Part shown: piece after piece, positions 41,701 to 56,700 of the stretch
How the letters are laid out: each line of letters begins with the position of its first letter
Numbering within the stretch: the stretch's first letter is position 1
NCBI GenBank assembly: GCA_014549065.1
Contig: JACDOX010000052.1
Location: 3,257,893-3,321,892, forward strand
Origin: Cardinalis cardinalis
Lineage: Eukaryota; Chordata; Aves; Passeriformes; Cardinalidae
DNA length: 64,000 bases
Reading direction: 5' to 3'
Position numbers and translations under genes: made by a program
Notes under the pieces: generated by a model
What the model saw: the letters and a program-made list of their open reading frames with translations, nothing else
Databases searched by the model: none
What the model was told of the DNA's origin: nothing

Positions 41701-44700
41701 TAACCCGTTTCCTGGGGTTTTACCACGACCTGAGACAGCAGAGGTTTCTCATTTACTTTTTCAGGCCACCACTTTCTTTGCCTTCCAGGTTCTTATTATT
41801 TTCATCATATCCTCATCTCACACCTTTGGAGGCAAAAGTTCACTACAACTTCAGTATTGCACAGAGTACATTCCCACAGTATGCAAACGAGCACAGGCAT
41901 CTGATTCATAGAAGGGAAGCATACGACAGTATTCACTGTCTGACTCCTTACCCAGCACTAAAATCTGTAAGGTTTTTCAACAGAAGCTGTTCAGTCAAAG
42001 ATTTCATTGAGCAGCCTCAACTGATGCATCAGAATTCCCTTATTTACAACTTCAAGAAGTCATAGTTTTATTTCCTCTCATTATTCCTTACCATGCCTTA
42101 ATCAACATCAAGCCTAACAGCTCCCACTGGATCAACTCCACTCAAATTATCTGACTTAATACACACTCTCCTTGGCTGTGATGAACAAAACCAACTTACC
42201 TCTTCACATTTCCCAAACAGCTAAAATGTTTTTAAGTGTGCAAAGTACTACTTGACATTAGGTCATGGTATGGTTTGCCACCAACAAAAATTATTTCTTG
42301 GTACTTTTTATTTACAAGCAGCTTTGGATGCATGACTTGGCTACTCAAAGACCTTTTAAAGTTATTTTAATGCAAGAAACATTGAGAAATATTATTAGTT
42401 TGTCTGTATCATATTGCAATCCCTAAGGTATTTTGTTATCCCAGTTTTAAATTGATTCACACAATTTTCCTATGACACAAGCTGAAGTCACAATCAAATC
42501 ANATCTTTTAACAATGGATGTATAGTCTTCTCAAATAGCTCATATTTATCAGCACATTNTGTTTTCATACTCACACGGCTCCCCATCTTTTACATATCTG
42601 TGACTTAAGTGTGGTGTCACAGCACCAATTTTAATTTTACTTTTTTTAAGTGATTCAGTCCTCANCAGTATCTAGTCTTTACCACTGGAAAGATTTGTAA
42701 TGGTATTCTTTGCAATTTTCCTGCTAAAGACTAATAATTCTTTAAATACCCTAAGAAGATTCCCAAAGTCACCTAAATTCTCAGAAGTTTTGCTTCCACA
42801 GACCTTGATACATAAAGAAAGGGTTTTGCAGAGGGACTAAAAAGAGCCTATTTTTAAAATGTTCTAATGATAATTCAAGACATCATCAGTTAGAAGCATT
42901 TCCTCAAGAAGTCCTCCTCCCTTAGCTATAATGGCAAGTGTTATATATGGCTGAGGAAAAACCAAAAAATTCTTCAAACCTTANTCCCCACGGCAAAGGA
43001 GTTTCATTTCCATATGAAGTTTCAGAAACACTTTGATAATAGCCTCCAGATGTGAGAGAGAGCATTCTTCATAACCAGCTCAATGCTGTGTGCTAATTCA
43101 TTTCCTCTTCCAAAGAGAAGGTGGTGCTAGACAAAACAGGAGCATTTGCATTTCTACTGTGAATTTACTGCAAGGATTCACCTTGAAGTGATTATTTAAG
43201 ATCAATTCTTGCAACCCAATCATGGGTTAGAGTTTCACATTAAACACACATAGAGAGCCATGCTGCCAACAATACTGATGTTGTAAAGACTCTATCTNTA
43301 TATCTATTTCTACACCATGGTGCTGGTGCATCCCATGGTACATCCTACATTCTCCTGACTGTCAACCAGAAGCAGGACATATATAAAGAGCTTTTTCCTG
43401 CTTGTGTTTTGTAGTAGGTTGCTCCTGGCTGGGTGCCAGACATCCACCAAAGCCTCTCTATCACTCCACAGCTGGACAGGGNAGANAAAATNTAACAAAG
43501 AGTTCATGAGCTGAGATACGGACAGAGAGAGATCACTCACCAAATACTGTGACAGGCAAAAAAGGCTCAAATTAGAAATACTGCATTTATTACTAACAAA
43601 ATCAGAGCAAGATAATGAGAAGCAAAACATTAAAAACACATTCCTTCCTATCCCTCCCTCCTTCCCACCTCTACCTCCTCCCCCAGCAGCAGANAGAGAC
43701 AGGGAATGGGGATTATGGTCAAGTTTGTCACATGTTGCTACTCAGGAAAGGAAGAGTTCCCCTGCTCCAACCTGGGGTCTCTCCCACAGAAGACAGTTCT
43801 CCAAGAACTCCTCCATCAGGAGTCCATCTCACAGGCAACAGTTCTCTACAAACNGCTCCAAAACATCACTCTTCCTGGAAGGTGCAGTCCTTCCAGGACA
43901 GGTGGTTCCAGCGTGGGTCCCCAAGGGCTGACAAGTCCTACCAGCAAACCTGATCTGGCATGGGCTCCTCTCTCCGTGGGTCTGCANATCCCTGCCAGGA
44001 TCCTGCTCCAGACAGGCCTCCCACAGGTNACAGCCTCCTCTCAGGCATCCCCCTGCTGTGGCATGGGTCCCCTCCACAGGCTGCAGGTGAAGCTCAGCAT
44101 CTCCATGGTCCTCTGCAGGCTGCAGGGGCAGAGCTGCTTCACCATGGTCTTTAACACAGGCTNCAGGAGAATCCCTGCACTTCTGTGGTCCTCCATGGGC
44201 TGCAGGGTCCCAGCTGTTTGACCATGGGCTGCACCATAAGCTGCAGGGGAATCCCAGCTCCAATGCCTGGAGCACCTCCTCTACCACCTTNCTCACTAAC
44301 CTGGGTGTCTGCAGAGTTGTTCCTCTCACATATTCTCACCCCTCTCTTTCTCTGGCNTCCATCAATACAAATAACTTTTTCTTAAATCTGCTACCACAGA
44401 GGCATTACCACCATTTCTTCTACTTGGCCCAGCCTTGGCCAGCAGCACATCCATCTTTGGAGCCACCAGGGACTGGCTCTGCCAGACACAGAGGAAGCTT
44501 CTGGCAGCTTCTCACAAAGCCACCCCTACAGCCCATCCCCACTATGAAAGGTTGGCCACACAAACCCAGTACATGCTTCAACACAATCAATACCCGAGAC
44601 AAAAAAAAAAAAGTTTCTTCCAAGAAAAGTGTTTTTCTTTCAGCAATCTTGTAAACTGCGGTGAGCTGAGTATCTCCCAAAGCAGAAAATTATGTGACGT

Positions 44701-47700
44701 ATTTNTATGTTGAACTTGAACTGATTGCACAGTTTATTTCTTTTAAAAGAAAAAAAATCTTTCATCTGTGACAGTAAGAGAAGAAATAAATTAGAATTTC
44801 TTTCATGCAACTGGTTGAATGGTCAGCAATTGCACATAATGCCATCATACACAGTATCAGAACAATGGTACCATNGGTCAACAAGAAAATACTCTTTAGT
44901 TATGACATGAATTTTCTGGTTTGTTTAGNAGCCAGATTTCATTGTGCTTTAGAACTGAAAATCAGGGGGCAAATCATGTGAGAACTTAGCATGACTCATA
45001 TCTAGTGACAAAACTTCACTTCAGAATTTTGTCTCATCATCTACTGGAGCCACAGTACATCACTGTCACATTAATGACAATTATATAGAATGCAGAAACT
45101 GAGAGTTTCCATTCCCAATGCGAAAGGCTGGGCAAAAATTGTAATTGTAAAACTGTAAAAATCTTTTAATCTTTCGCAATCAAAACTTATACTTCACAAC
45201 AGTAGCAACAAAAACAAACCCCTAAAAAACCAGCACATCAAACCAGCTCCTCAGAAGGCACTGGCTGCCACGGAGAATCTCTGCCAGCAGCTGGTAACAT
45301 GCCAGCTACCACATCTACCAAGCAAGATGCACTGCTGCAAAGAATTTCTGATCAGACAAATTATCTTTCTGNAATGAAGTACTGTTTTACCAGATAATTT
45401 TGTTACCTGTTGAGCACTATTACCTGTATCTGCAACACAAAAGCCTCCCACAGCTTTGTCTTTAGGCAGGTACCAAGCTCAAAATTAAGGCATTACAAAA
45501 TGGAATGAATGCAACATCCAAGAATTTTCTTACTTTGTGTGTGTCTGATGGTTTCATTTTATTTTTAACTAGCCCCATCAAAAACAAAGTTTCTGAAAAA
45601 TCTTAAAGCACAGGGAAAAATTAATGCAAACAAATTGGACCAAAAACTTATCTAGAATGGCTTTCCTGGCTGTAAGTCTTAATTTTTCAATAAGGAGGAA
45701 GAAAATGATTTCAAATAAATGCATGGAAAGTATTGTATTTGTAGAATTCATTTAGCAAGCCTAAATAATTTTTTTGTGCCTAATATCAAGTACCTTTAAG
45801 TAACAGACTGACTTCTGATATATGTGAGATGAATAGTATTTTAAAGAAATTTTCCATTTAAAAATTGTCATTACAATGGAGTTGGAGACCAAAGGAAAAA
45901 TAAAAGGCACTGATGTTGCTGATCTAAGGACAGAAAAGTCAAATTCACAGTGCTCAGCAAAAGGATGATGCTAAAGGCATGACGATACATGACGATTATG
46001 TGTAGGATATTCAATTTCTGAGAAATAAGCCTGCAAAACCAATATGATTCATCTATGTATGTGATTTCTAACATAGATAGCAAAGAATAATATGAAAAGT
46101 CTTCAAGAAGTTAATATTGCCATCATAATTGCCAATATTAAAAGTGTGGAAATATTTCAAATCAAATTAAATATTATTTATAGAAAGCATTTTCCTAGAC
46201 TTTACAGGACAGTATTTAAAATTTTTGTTTCAATGTTTTTACTGTTTATTTTATGATACTATATGTAGACTTTTCCATTTTGAGCATGGGAGTAATGTGC
46301 ATTTGTAAGTCCAATAAAAAAGTAAAAATGAAAAGGCAAGGACACAAGAGCAACAACAACAACACAACAACAACAACAAAAAACCCCACAAAAACAAAAA
46401 ACTCACAAAAACCAAACCAAACCAAACAAACAAAAAGACAGGTTTTCCCATTTGTGTCTCTGTATAATACCCATTTTTATTTGCTGGGTCTTGACATTTA
46501 CACCCAATCAGTAACAGGATTATGTTTTCACTTGTGCCTAACTTTGTTAAACATTTTAATAGTATTTTCAAGCAATATAGTAACCTTGAGCTGATTAAAA
46601 ATTATCCCAAATCCTGAATATGTACAGTGTTTATAAAACCATGACTTTTTCTTACCAAATTAAAGAAAAAAAATCAAATTCCTGCTTTTAGCGAGCTCTA
46701 ATATACCTTTCTGGACTAGCAATATTGTTTTAGAGGACATGTCACATAGAGCAGTGGTGGNTTTGCTCTAATTTTTTGCAGTTATTTCAAGGTCAGGCTA
46801 ATAAAGTCTTGACTTGGAATTTTTCTCTAGTATTTTGAGAACTTAAGTAACTCCTCATTTCCATCATAAGAGTTCTGTAACTATTTTGCCTATCAGTTCC
46901 ATCAAATTCCTTCCTTGTAGATAGCTAGAACATGACCATAACTGCTGTACCTGTCCCTCAACATTCCTCCTGTGTAATCACAGTTTTATGGCTACTGATT
47001 TTGTGAAGTTTCTTTCTTACTGCCTATACTGTAAGAAGCAGGCAGTGTATCAGACAAAAAGTGTTAATACAAGANTTTTTTTTTAAAGAACATTTTCAAA
47101 AATGTTCTTTAAGTGACTGACGTTTTTTAAGAAGTTCCAATAAGGAGTGTCTTGCACTAAAACTTCATTTTTGAAAAATGGAAAGCTCACTGAGGTCCTA
47201 AAAATCAGAGAGCACCAGAGCCATTTCTTTGCTCTGCGAGAAAGAGACTTCAGATAAAGACATTTTTTATTAAAGAATACACCTTATATATTTAATGCTT
47301 AATTTATGTATTTAAATACATTATTCAAGTTTAGTCTCACAACTGATGATGCTGAATTTAGCTGAAAATAACATTTCACTAAACTAAATTGCTGGAATCA
47401 GCAACCTGCAAGTACCAAATACAATTTAAATAGCTGCCAGCAATATTCTCACAAACAATGTCTAAAACAGGAATCGCACAAAAGTTCTGAAGGTCCAGCA
47501 CACTTAAAAAACCTTAAGGCATAGGAGCTCTGTGTTTGCNAAACACTTTGGCATGGTCATCCAGAAAAATCGCTTATCCTCACCATGACAAAATTTGAGA
47601 AATTTCCATGCCGAAAGTATGAAACCACACAGGAGGCGAGATTTCAGAGGGGTTCTTGAGGTAAACCCCTTAAATTACTTTAACATCTAGTTCAATACTT

Positions 47701-50700
47701 TATTAGAAATGTTTGTTACCCACTAATTTTTACAGTTTCTGAGTTTTTTAAACANATTCAGTAAATTCCAGCAGAACAGATGCAGTGTCTCAAGACAGNG
47801 CATGCTCTGCAACAGTGAGTAACTTTTGCCTTCATTTGAAAGAGCTGGAAAATTCATCTGATTCCCTTTCTAAGATCAGACAGCTGAAACAATGTACCCC
47901 AACCATGAACATAAATTTGGTACCCAGTGGCACAGGATTCAGTCACTTCACAAATATCTGTATCTGTGACACAGTGTCAAAGAGAAATTTGAGAAGTTTA
48001 CAAAGAATGAAGTTTACAAGCTTCAGCACAAAAAATTATAATTGCCCAGAACACATAGAAAGCAGACACTTCATCAATAGTACTGGACTGAAGTGGCCTG
48101 AAACCAAAATAACACCTCATTTAAAAATTATCTTTGTTTCTCTGACTCAAAAATTACAGAGATTTCACTTCACTTGCTCAGCTGCAGTGATCTCAGAACA
48201 GTAGCCCACATTTCGCAACTCATCTTCATAGTGAGGAAAGCAAACTTGAGAATGCACTTTGGCCTACAAATTGTAGAGGTATGCAANAGTCTTCTACAGC
48301 TGCAAGAATTCACTGGACATGCTAAAAATGCCGTTGGCTAAGATTTACGGTCAGGAAACAAAACCTGCCAGTTACAATCTTTAGTGCCTAAAACTCAAAC
48401 ATTAAACTGAAGCCACCTAGCACCTTCAAGAAAATATTTTACTATGAATTTTATGGGAGAATGGTGGAGGTGGAAATAAGCAGATGCTAACCAAGTAACT
48501 CATCTTGAGGAAAATGCTTCAGTATTTTTATTCCACAGTCCCAAAATACTGATACATTCATAATGAGATTGATTACAGAACTCTGTTCCAGATGTACAGA
48601 GCAGAGTGAGTTAACAATAATTCAGATGGGGCTCAAATTCCTAACAAAGGAGAGAGGCCAAAAGATGCTACTCTCAGATTCCACTACTGGCAGCTTCCCC
48701 ATTGAAGGTAAGTACTGCCTGTACTAAGGACCAAAAAGAAGTATCAAAGGGAAACAATCCACTTAAGAAAATTGAAGGACAGAGGGAAATGCTTCCCGCT
48801 GCCCACTTNAAACCATTGCTTTGTTTAACTTTAGGCATCTTTCTTTTGCCAGAGCTCTGACTGATCACATATAGGGTTAAAAAATGGTAATTCATGGGGT
48901 AACACTCAAATTAGGCAGTGGCCACCTGCATACTGTTGACAGTATTCGTTTTAATTTGCCTAGGAGCTGCCTTCAGCGGTCAGAAGACAGCTGATTCTTG
49001 TGTGAGTCAGGTATTGAGAACCCAAGCAGTAGGAAAAGCGGTTTTCCATCGCTGCACAAACTTAAGCATTTTGTACCTATTTATCACTTCTCTTGGGTGA
49101 NAAAGCGTATCTCCTAGTCAGCAGTCTTAGAGAAGCTCAGGAAACCTGGAACATCTTTTCCCCTCATTTTCAGTATGATGGTTTTACAAGCATTCTGGTC
49201 AGGATCAAGACAGCACAAAAAAAGTTTAGAGTAAAATAGGCATTAGCCTCTATCTACCTTCCCATAAATGCACCCAAATTTCTTTGTGTTGGCCAAATCT
49301 TTGAATATTTGATCCACTGGTCATGAATGGTACCAGTTACTCACGGACTTTTTTCATATACTACCAAACTTGCCATGTAATTACAGATTTTTGAATCAAN
49401 AGTCAAGTTCTCCAGAATTTATATACAAACAAAAAGACTGAACTCCAGGAATCCCAATTTACTATTCAGATCTGAATATATGTAAAACATGTCCATGCAT
49501 TNATTTCTTAACCACTATTTTGAAGTTTTCTGAATTGAAGAGTACCAGTAAGGGCTTACTTCAATAATAATATGAAATGAAACAACTAAACCCAACAAGC
49601 CACAAACCAAATGATACAAAATGAAATCAAATTATTTCAAAGTAAGGATTTGTATAATCAAAATTATCTACATAACTTCATCCAAAAGTTTCTGGCAACA
49701 TTCCCACAGTATTTTCACAGAAGTTTCCACATACAAACAAATTTCCACTAGAAAAGCAGGCAAAATTCAGCTCCAACATTAGCTCAAGTTCGGCAACTAC
49801 AGATTTTTGATGCATATAACCACTAAAAAATTGCAAACTCCTTGCAAACACTGACTCTAAGAAGAATAAACAAAATTAAGTTCAAACATCTTTCAATAGT
49901 AGCTAGATTTTTGGGACTCCTATCAAGGAGTCCTTAATATGTTCTGCACAACTCTCAGGTCCTGAAGTGTAAAAAATATTACTTAAATGAGTTAAAGGAG
50001 AAGAATTCTTACTTTCTATGAATAATTCGGGAAGTGCTTCACGTGCAAGAGTAAACTTGGAGTCTATTCCTGCTATAAGCCCTGTGGAGTGTAAATAACT
50101 GGCTTTGATATGACACACACACAAAAAGAAGATTCTACTACTTGCATTTTATCAGTTCATGCTTGGGGGAGAAAGCTATTTATGGTGCCTATCTGCTGGA
50201 TAGTACAATATTTTTTTTGCATTATGTGTGATTATGTGGAAATAAAAGATTCATCTCTGTCTACGTGTAGGTATGCATGCAGTTACTCCCCTACAGACCG
50301 ACACATCCTGAAGTTAGCACATGTCTTTGTTTAAAGAACAACTATGGCAGGCATGAGGAAGGGAAAAAACATTAAGAATCAGAGCCAGCATGAAGACAGA
50401 TCTGTTTGCAAGCACTGGCCTGCGCCGCCTACTCTAGTTCAACTCACAGCGTAAGACTCAGTAGTTTGGACAACAGAACAGGAGAAGACCAGTCTAAACA
50501 TCACTGACTGCACCTCACAGCCATAATACTGGTACAGAACTGAGAGCCATCATGCTTAGGGAAGCCTGAAAAAACACACTGAAACCTCAAATTCCTTTTC
50601 TTTTGTACAAACAGGACAGACAATAAAAGAGAAAACCAAACAATTCTAGAGAAAGAAGAGGTGTTATCTAAGTATTTCTCTCTACTATTACTACATTAAT

Positions 50701-53700
50701 TTTGAATTCAAATATAAAATCAATTAATTTTGAAAGCAATTATGTATTTGGATGAATGGTATCTATTACTGCAGTTACTCAGCTAAACATTAGAAAATTT
50801 GTCGAGGATTTCCCAACATTCATGCTGTTCAAAACTACTGGTGCCAGCAAAATCCACACATCAGTGTATAAACACAGCACTGATCTCAACTGTTTGTAAC
50901 CAGAGAACATTTCCCTCTGTTTCTTAGCTTCTTTTTTCAGACATGGAAGGCCAGTATCATCACACTGAGATTTTGCAGCTCCCTGAAACAAGGGACACAN
51001 TTCATTTTGTTTACAGATACTGCCTCACAAATAGAGGGGGTGGAGGGGTGTTTGTAGAATTTCTTAGGCTGTAGTTTCATGGCTGTGTGAGTCAACCCAA
51101 ATCTGCCAGATCTGTCCTCCATTATGCCAGCACGTAAGCGCCTGATAAGTGACACTACTGAAAAATCCCATTTTCTGCCCAGGTTACTTTTCAGATATAT
51201 CTGCTTCCTGAACCAGCTTATTACATGGCTGTAAAAATGACAGGGGAGGGTGAGATTACTTCAGCACAATCTCAGGGTGCAGTTTAATGACTGAGAAGTT
51301 GATTTAGTAAGGTTAAACTCAATGAACACAGTGTCCCAAATTCAGTTGTCACTTCAAGTAATAGTTCACCCCAGTATTATCACAGAGCTTCTGTGAAAGA
51401 AGAGGGGGTAGTAGGCGACAGCGCCAGTCACGCTGATCCAAATGAAAACTTACCGGGAAAAACTGCTTTGGAATTGGATCAATTCTACAATCCAGCACCC
51501 TGCAAGCCACAGATACACCTGGATAGGCATGGGAAAAAATACGCCCCACAAATAGCAAGAGTATTTAACTGGCTCAAAGCACTGGCTTNGGTGCTTGTGC
51601 TTCAGGGCAATCCTCCACCTACTGGCGTAGCAACTCCACCATTTCCAAAATCAGTTTTCCCCTCTTTCCCTACAGTCACTATGTGCCTCTTTTTTTTACT
51701 TTTTCTCCTCTCACTCTTCACAAACTTGATTTGCTTCTATGACTTTAGGAGTGCTGGTGACTCAAATAAAGGAAAATTACTTTGAACCATTATTCTTCCT
51801 GAACAGCAGTGGCAGCANCAGTGAAAATGAGCAACTGTTTCTTCAGTAGCAGCATCACACTAAAAGTACGCAAAAGTATTGATATACTANGGTGCCAGGA
51901 TGATAAGCTTCTACAACACAATTCTGGCAGACTATAAAGATAACTAGCCTTTTAAAATTATTTATTTATTTTTATGATAAACTAAATTGACTTAGACTGT
52001 GTTAGTATACCCACCATGCAGGTCAGCTCAGATCACTAAACTGACTTGCAATACTCTACAAAACTAACCTGTCATTACTTACTCCTCCAATTGTTACATT
52101 CGTGATGAAATTTTTTCCCACAACTCTGTTATTGAGCAGAATATTGATAAAGATGATGAAAAACTGTAGGAAAACTCTCAAATAATCTTCTAAAAACATC
52201 AATAACTAATATTGTCCTTATTTCTAAAATTTTGAAGTTATTTTTAAAATTCATTTTCTGGGGATGCTGCATGATGCCAGGCTTTTAACAAAGTGTTGAG
52301 ACACATCAATTCAGATTCTCTACAGAAACAAATACGTGACAGCCCTCACACATACAGACTGGAGTCGGAGTAACTCTGAGCAGTCTCAAGACAGTGTGAA
52401 TTAGGGCACAGCTCCACAGTATGAATTCTCAGGAGGCAGAGCCTGCGAGAGAGAGTCCCTCAAGGCGCTTCTCAAACCACTGCTAGATAAAAATCTAATG
52501 GTGAACTCCATCCTCATAGACATACACAAGTATCAGAAACCAGTTTTAGCATCAAACATGGAGTGACACACAGAGCTCCTATTCTAGGATGAGTATTCTT
52601 TAATCTACACAGCATATCTAATTCAGATCAATATGCTCCAATTTGCACAAGAACCTAAACTAAGAACAATATGTAAAAATGTCAAAGTGAAACAAAATTA
52701 AATGGCAGCTTTTTAATCTGTAATCTGACTGAAGGTGATTTAACCTTTAAAGGGAAACACACGCTAGGACTGAAAGACTGTAACTTTGGAAAACATTACA
52801 CACCACCCTCGCTTTCTCAGTTGAGATTTAGAAACACAGACACTAACTTGCTTTTTACTCCCATTTCAAAGTGATTTTTTTAATGGTTTATTAAGTTTTT
52901 TACTGACCTACTTCCAGTTCTATTAATGTGTATATATTCTACAAAGATACAGTTTTTGTGCTTGGTGAACCCTCCATTTCCTAAAGCAAAATTCTCATGG
53001 TTTTACAGCAGTCTAGACTACCAGTTTCAAAAGGAACAAAGCTGAAATCTTATTTCCAGATTTCCCAATTTCCCTTCAGCTACAGTTATGCCTACTTTCA
53101 TATTCTACATACATTTTCTAAGAAAAAAATGTTACTAACAGGTCACAAATGCAACTACTAGACCTTCATTTAGTGACTTCACATGAGCAAAAATAGTACT
53201 TCTTGCCACTGATATTCTACTGGTAATAGCAAAGGAGCTTTTGAGATGGATTAGAATTTTTCAGGAATAATGACACGTGCCAACTACATTTATAAAGGAT
53301 GATTGAATTAGGCATTTAAATAAACATGCATTTTCAAGGAAAAATGCTTTAAAGCTGCCTTGCATTCTTCATTTGCCTTCTAGGTGAATGAATGTTAACT
53401 CTGCAGCACCTCACTGGTGAAAAAGAAACACCTGTTAAAACCCACACATTTAAAGCCACTTTTTCCACCTCTCACAGANCACCGAGTTGTTTTCAACCAT
53501 CATAACAAAGTACTGAGTTTACCTACTTCATTTTTATTTCTGCAACAGCTTAAGAATTAAACTTCCTTTCACATACTCCACAATACATTCTGCCATTATG
53601 CAAACAAAGCAGCAAAACTTCTGAATTATCTCTCTTCACTACTTCATGTAAACAAAGTTTCTAAAAGAAATTTTTTTTCCTTTATGACTGACAGGAATAA

Positions 53701-56700
53701 GGCCCAGAGAAAAGCACTGCAGTCACAGTTAAGTGAGTATCAGGTTTTACTCTCTTAAATCACAAGAAAAGAACAATTTTTATATTCTGCAGAATTTACT
53801 TTCAAATAATTCTCTACTAAATTATGAATAGTTTGATTAAATTTCAGTAATGAGTTTATTACAGAGAATCATTACTGCATTTAGATAATTAAGTACATGT
53901 ATATATTTTCCAACAGTACCAGAACAAAAGCACAGTTAAAACACAAAATTATATTAAAATAACAGGATTTACTATACTTTGACTACCCTATGGACCAAAA
54001 GACAGAGTAAAAATTTTAAGGTGAAATATGCAACCACATCCTTCCTTATGCTGAACTTGTAACAGAATTCAATCAGCTTATTTTTTTTCAAGGAACAACT
54101 TATTATAACCAATTTCTTCTCATATCCACATCACTAGTGGCATAATTTGTAACACTCTTTATATTAAGCACTTCCTAAGTGTAACTATAGTTTCAATGGA
54201 CACATTCTTTTTCAGGACTCNTACCACAACCCTGATTCTAAGTAGCCAGAAAAACCCAAAAAAGATAATCACATAAAAACCACTATACAAAATATCAATT
54301 AAAGAACTTACTGTTTGTTTTTCGAGATTTTAAACTACTTCTGAGTGATTTGGGTTTTGTTGGGTTTTTAGATTAGCTTTTATAATTATTACTTTACCCT
54401 TTCAGTAATACCATAATTGTATAAGCAATTTTCACCAAGCTGATCATGGAATGCAAGTCTCAGACTCAGCTGTTAAAAACCACTTTAAAGTTTAAAAAGC
54501 AGTAATACTTTTGAATTCCATGAACCACCCGCTACCAGTTTGTGGGTTAAGAGAGTATTAAAAAGTTTTTGTGCTTTATTTTCCTTGTTTATCTCCTGTA
54601 CTTCTGCTATTTGAAACTGATTTTATCACAGGCAGCAAAATTGCTACTGGCTGGTTTCCAACAGATCTCTCCCCCATCACTCCTCTCTCAGAGAGCTGCT
54701 GCATCCCTTGCCTTGCTCTCATCCTTCTACATTACCTGCCCACTTTCCTTCGGGTGCCCTGTCCAGAAAGCTGGAGAGGGGGCAGCAGATCCCCTAAAAT
54801 ATTTGAAACACCCATGAAATAATTAGTTGAATTTACTCCAGCTAGCACATGGGCTGCTGCCTTTTGAAATGTTTAACAGTGCTGGTCCATGTTCNTTTGT
54901 GTAAACAGAATTTGGATGTCTCTATTCTGTTCAGCAGCAATTAGACAAGTGNTCCATCTCTGAAACCTCTGTCCAACTGCCAGCAAGTTTTGAACTAATG
55001 TAACTTCAGGGAAGATCAGTAACAAAGAAATTAGACTTATTTCATTAGAAAAGNGAGGTAAAAACATTTTCCCAGGCAAAGTAGAACACATATACAAAGT
55101 AAATTGAGACTCACAAATGTTTTCCTCTAGTTTTTGAGAGACTGATTTTTGGGTACTTAAAACAATAGTAATAAGATTTCCATAGTAAGCACAAGTTTAG
55201 AGCTGGTCTTTTGATGGGCTTTCACACTAGATGCACAGATAAAACAGTTTTAAGATCAGTAAGTTACATAATATTTTAAAAACATTGTGAAACTGCAGAT
55301 GTTAAGCTATTTCCTCATGGTCAATCAGGCTATTTCCACAGAGAGCCACAAGAAAGAGAGAGAGAGCAACTGCAGAGGAAGGGAATTCTTTAATGACTGT
55401 AAGCAAATTTTAATACTACTAACTACTAATCTAGCTACTTTATTTTTAAGCATGTGCATTTTTCAGGTGTTGTAGACACCAAAGAATAGTGTGTGAGAAA
55501 ACTCCAGAAACATAAGACTTCTCCAAAATCCTTTTAAAAAAATGTTCTCCCTCCTTCTTTCATCTTCAATATCTGTTCAAATATTATTGGTAAATAGAAA
55601 AGACATGTGTCTAATGCTTATCAATGTATTTTGCCAGTACAACCTTTTCTCTTTTTCAATAGTTTGGAAAATTTTGATAAATTTCATGGAGAGAGATGTC
55701 CTAATTTCTAGCATTAGAAACTGAAGACATNAAGCCTAAAATGCTAATGACTCCCAAACTGTATTCAGGCCAAACATGACAGATTGTACTCATGGAAGAC
55801 AATAGAGTACCATTAAGATTAGGTAATATAACTGAACAACTAGAAAGAAACAGGAACTTACTTAAGAGTAAGACATTAAAAAGGCTGATCAGCCTTCACC
55901 GTAAATTTGAAAGTAAATTTTTCCCCTGTTGCAAAATTGATCCNAACACTGAAGCTCTGACACCTCCATCAGCTAAGTATGTACCTTCTGTCTCGCACAA
56001 GTAAAATGTATGTTTAGAATATCCCCATGCTATCCAGGTACCAGAAAGTTTTCCATCTTCATTCCTGAGCAGCAACTACATTGTGCCAATTTTATCGCTG
56101 TTTCTCCTTAGCAGTATTCCATCATGCTTAAGAGATCTTTACAACAGCCAGATTCTGATGTCAGCACAGCAGCGGGAATAAGGTTCATTAGTTTACTGCA
56201 GCTGCAAAGCCAGCAAAACACACATTGTTTTGAGTAACACCAATAATAGGCATGTGCTTTAGATTTCTAGGTAACAATGGTGATTAACAAGATATTGCAG
56301 TCTGGGAAAAAACCCTCAGATACGAATAATGATTAACATAGACTGAGGACTATGGGAAAGTTTGGTTTCTTTAACTACCAAAATGGCTAAATGGCTGTAG
56401 GATATACTGTGAACCAAAGACCTGCTTATTATTTTGTCTGTTGTTTTTCTTTATCATAGCAGAATATGCACACTGACACTAAGCAGACAAAATAGTATGA
56501 ACTGATTCAAGTAGAAAAGGTAAAAAAGTAAACACATATATATGCCTGATTTCCCTTTCTGTCAATCATCTCCATATTACTGTCTGCAAGCCCAGGGGTA
56601 GTTTTTCTTTCACTTCATATCACTGGTAAGAGAATAACACTTCCTTTATGAGTCTTTGACCATTGGTAAAGCTCCAGCTGTTTTGCAAACTTAGGCAAAG

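Noticed and set aside
43706..44329. Long open frames on both strands (171 and 166 codons)
   Set aside because: They fall wholly within the GC-rich solo LTR. Overlapping frames on both strands are expected from its repeated units, not from genes.
46251..46594. Frames of 106 and 113 codons on opposite strands
   Set aside because: They are driven by the (CAA)n and A/C simple repeat at 46351-46436.
47785..48204. 139-codon plus-strand open frame in intron 1
   Set aside because: It is stop-free by length only. No domain or family resemblance, no promoter, splice or poly(A) context, and it contains an N codon. In 64 kb a frame of this size can occur by chance.
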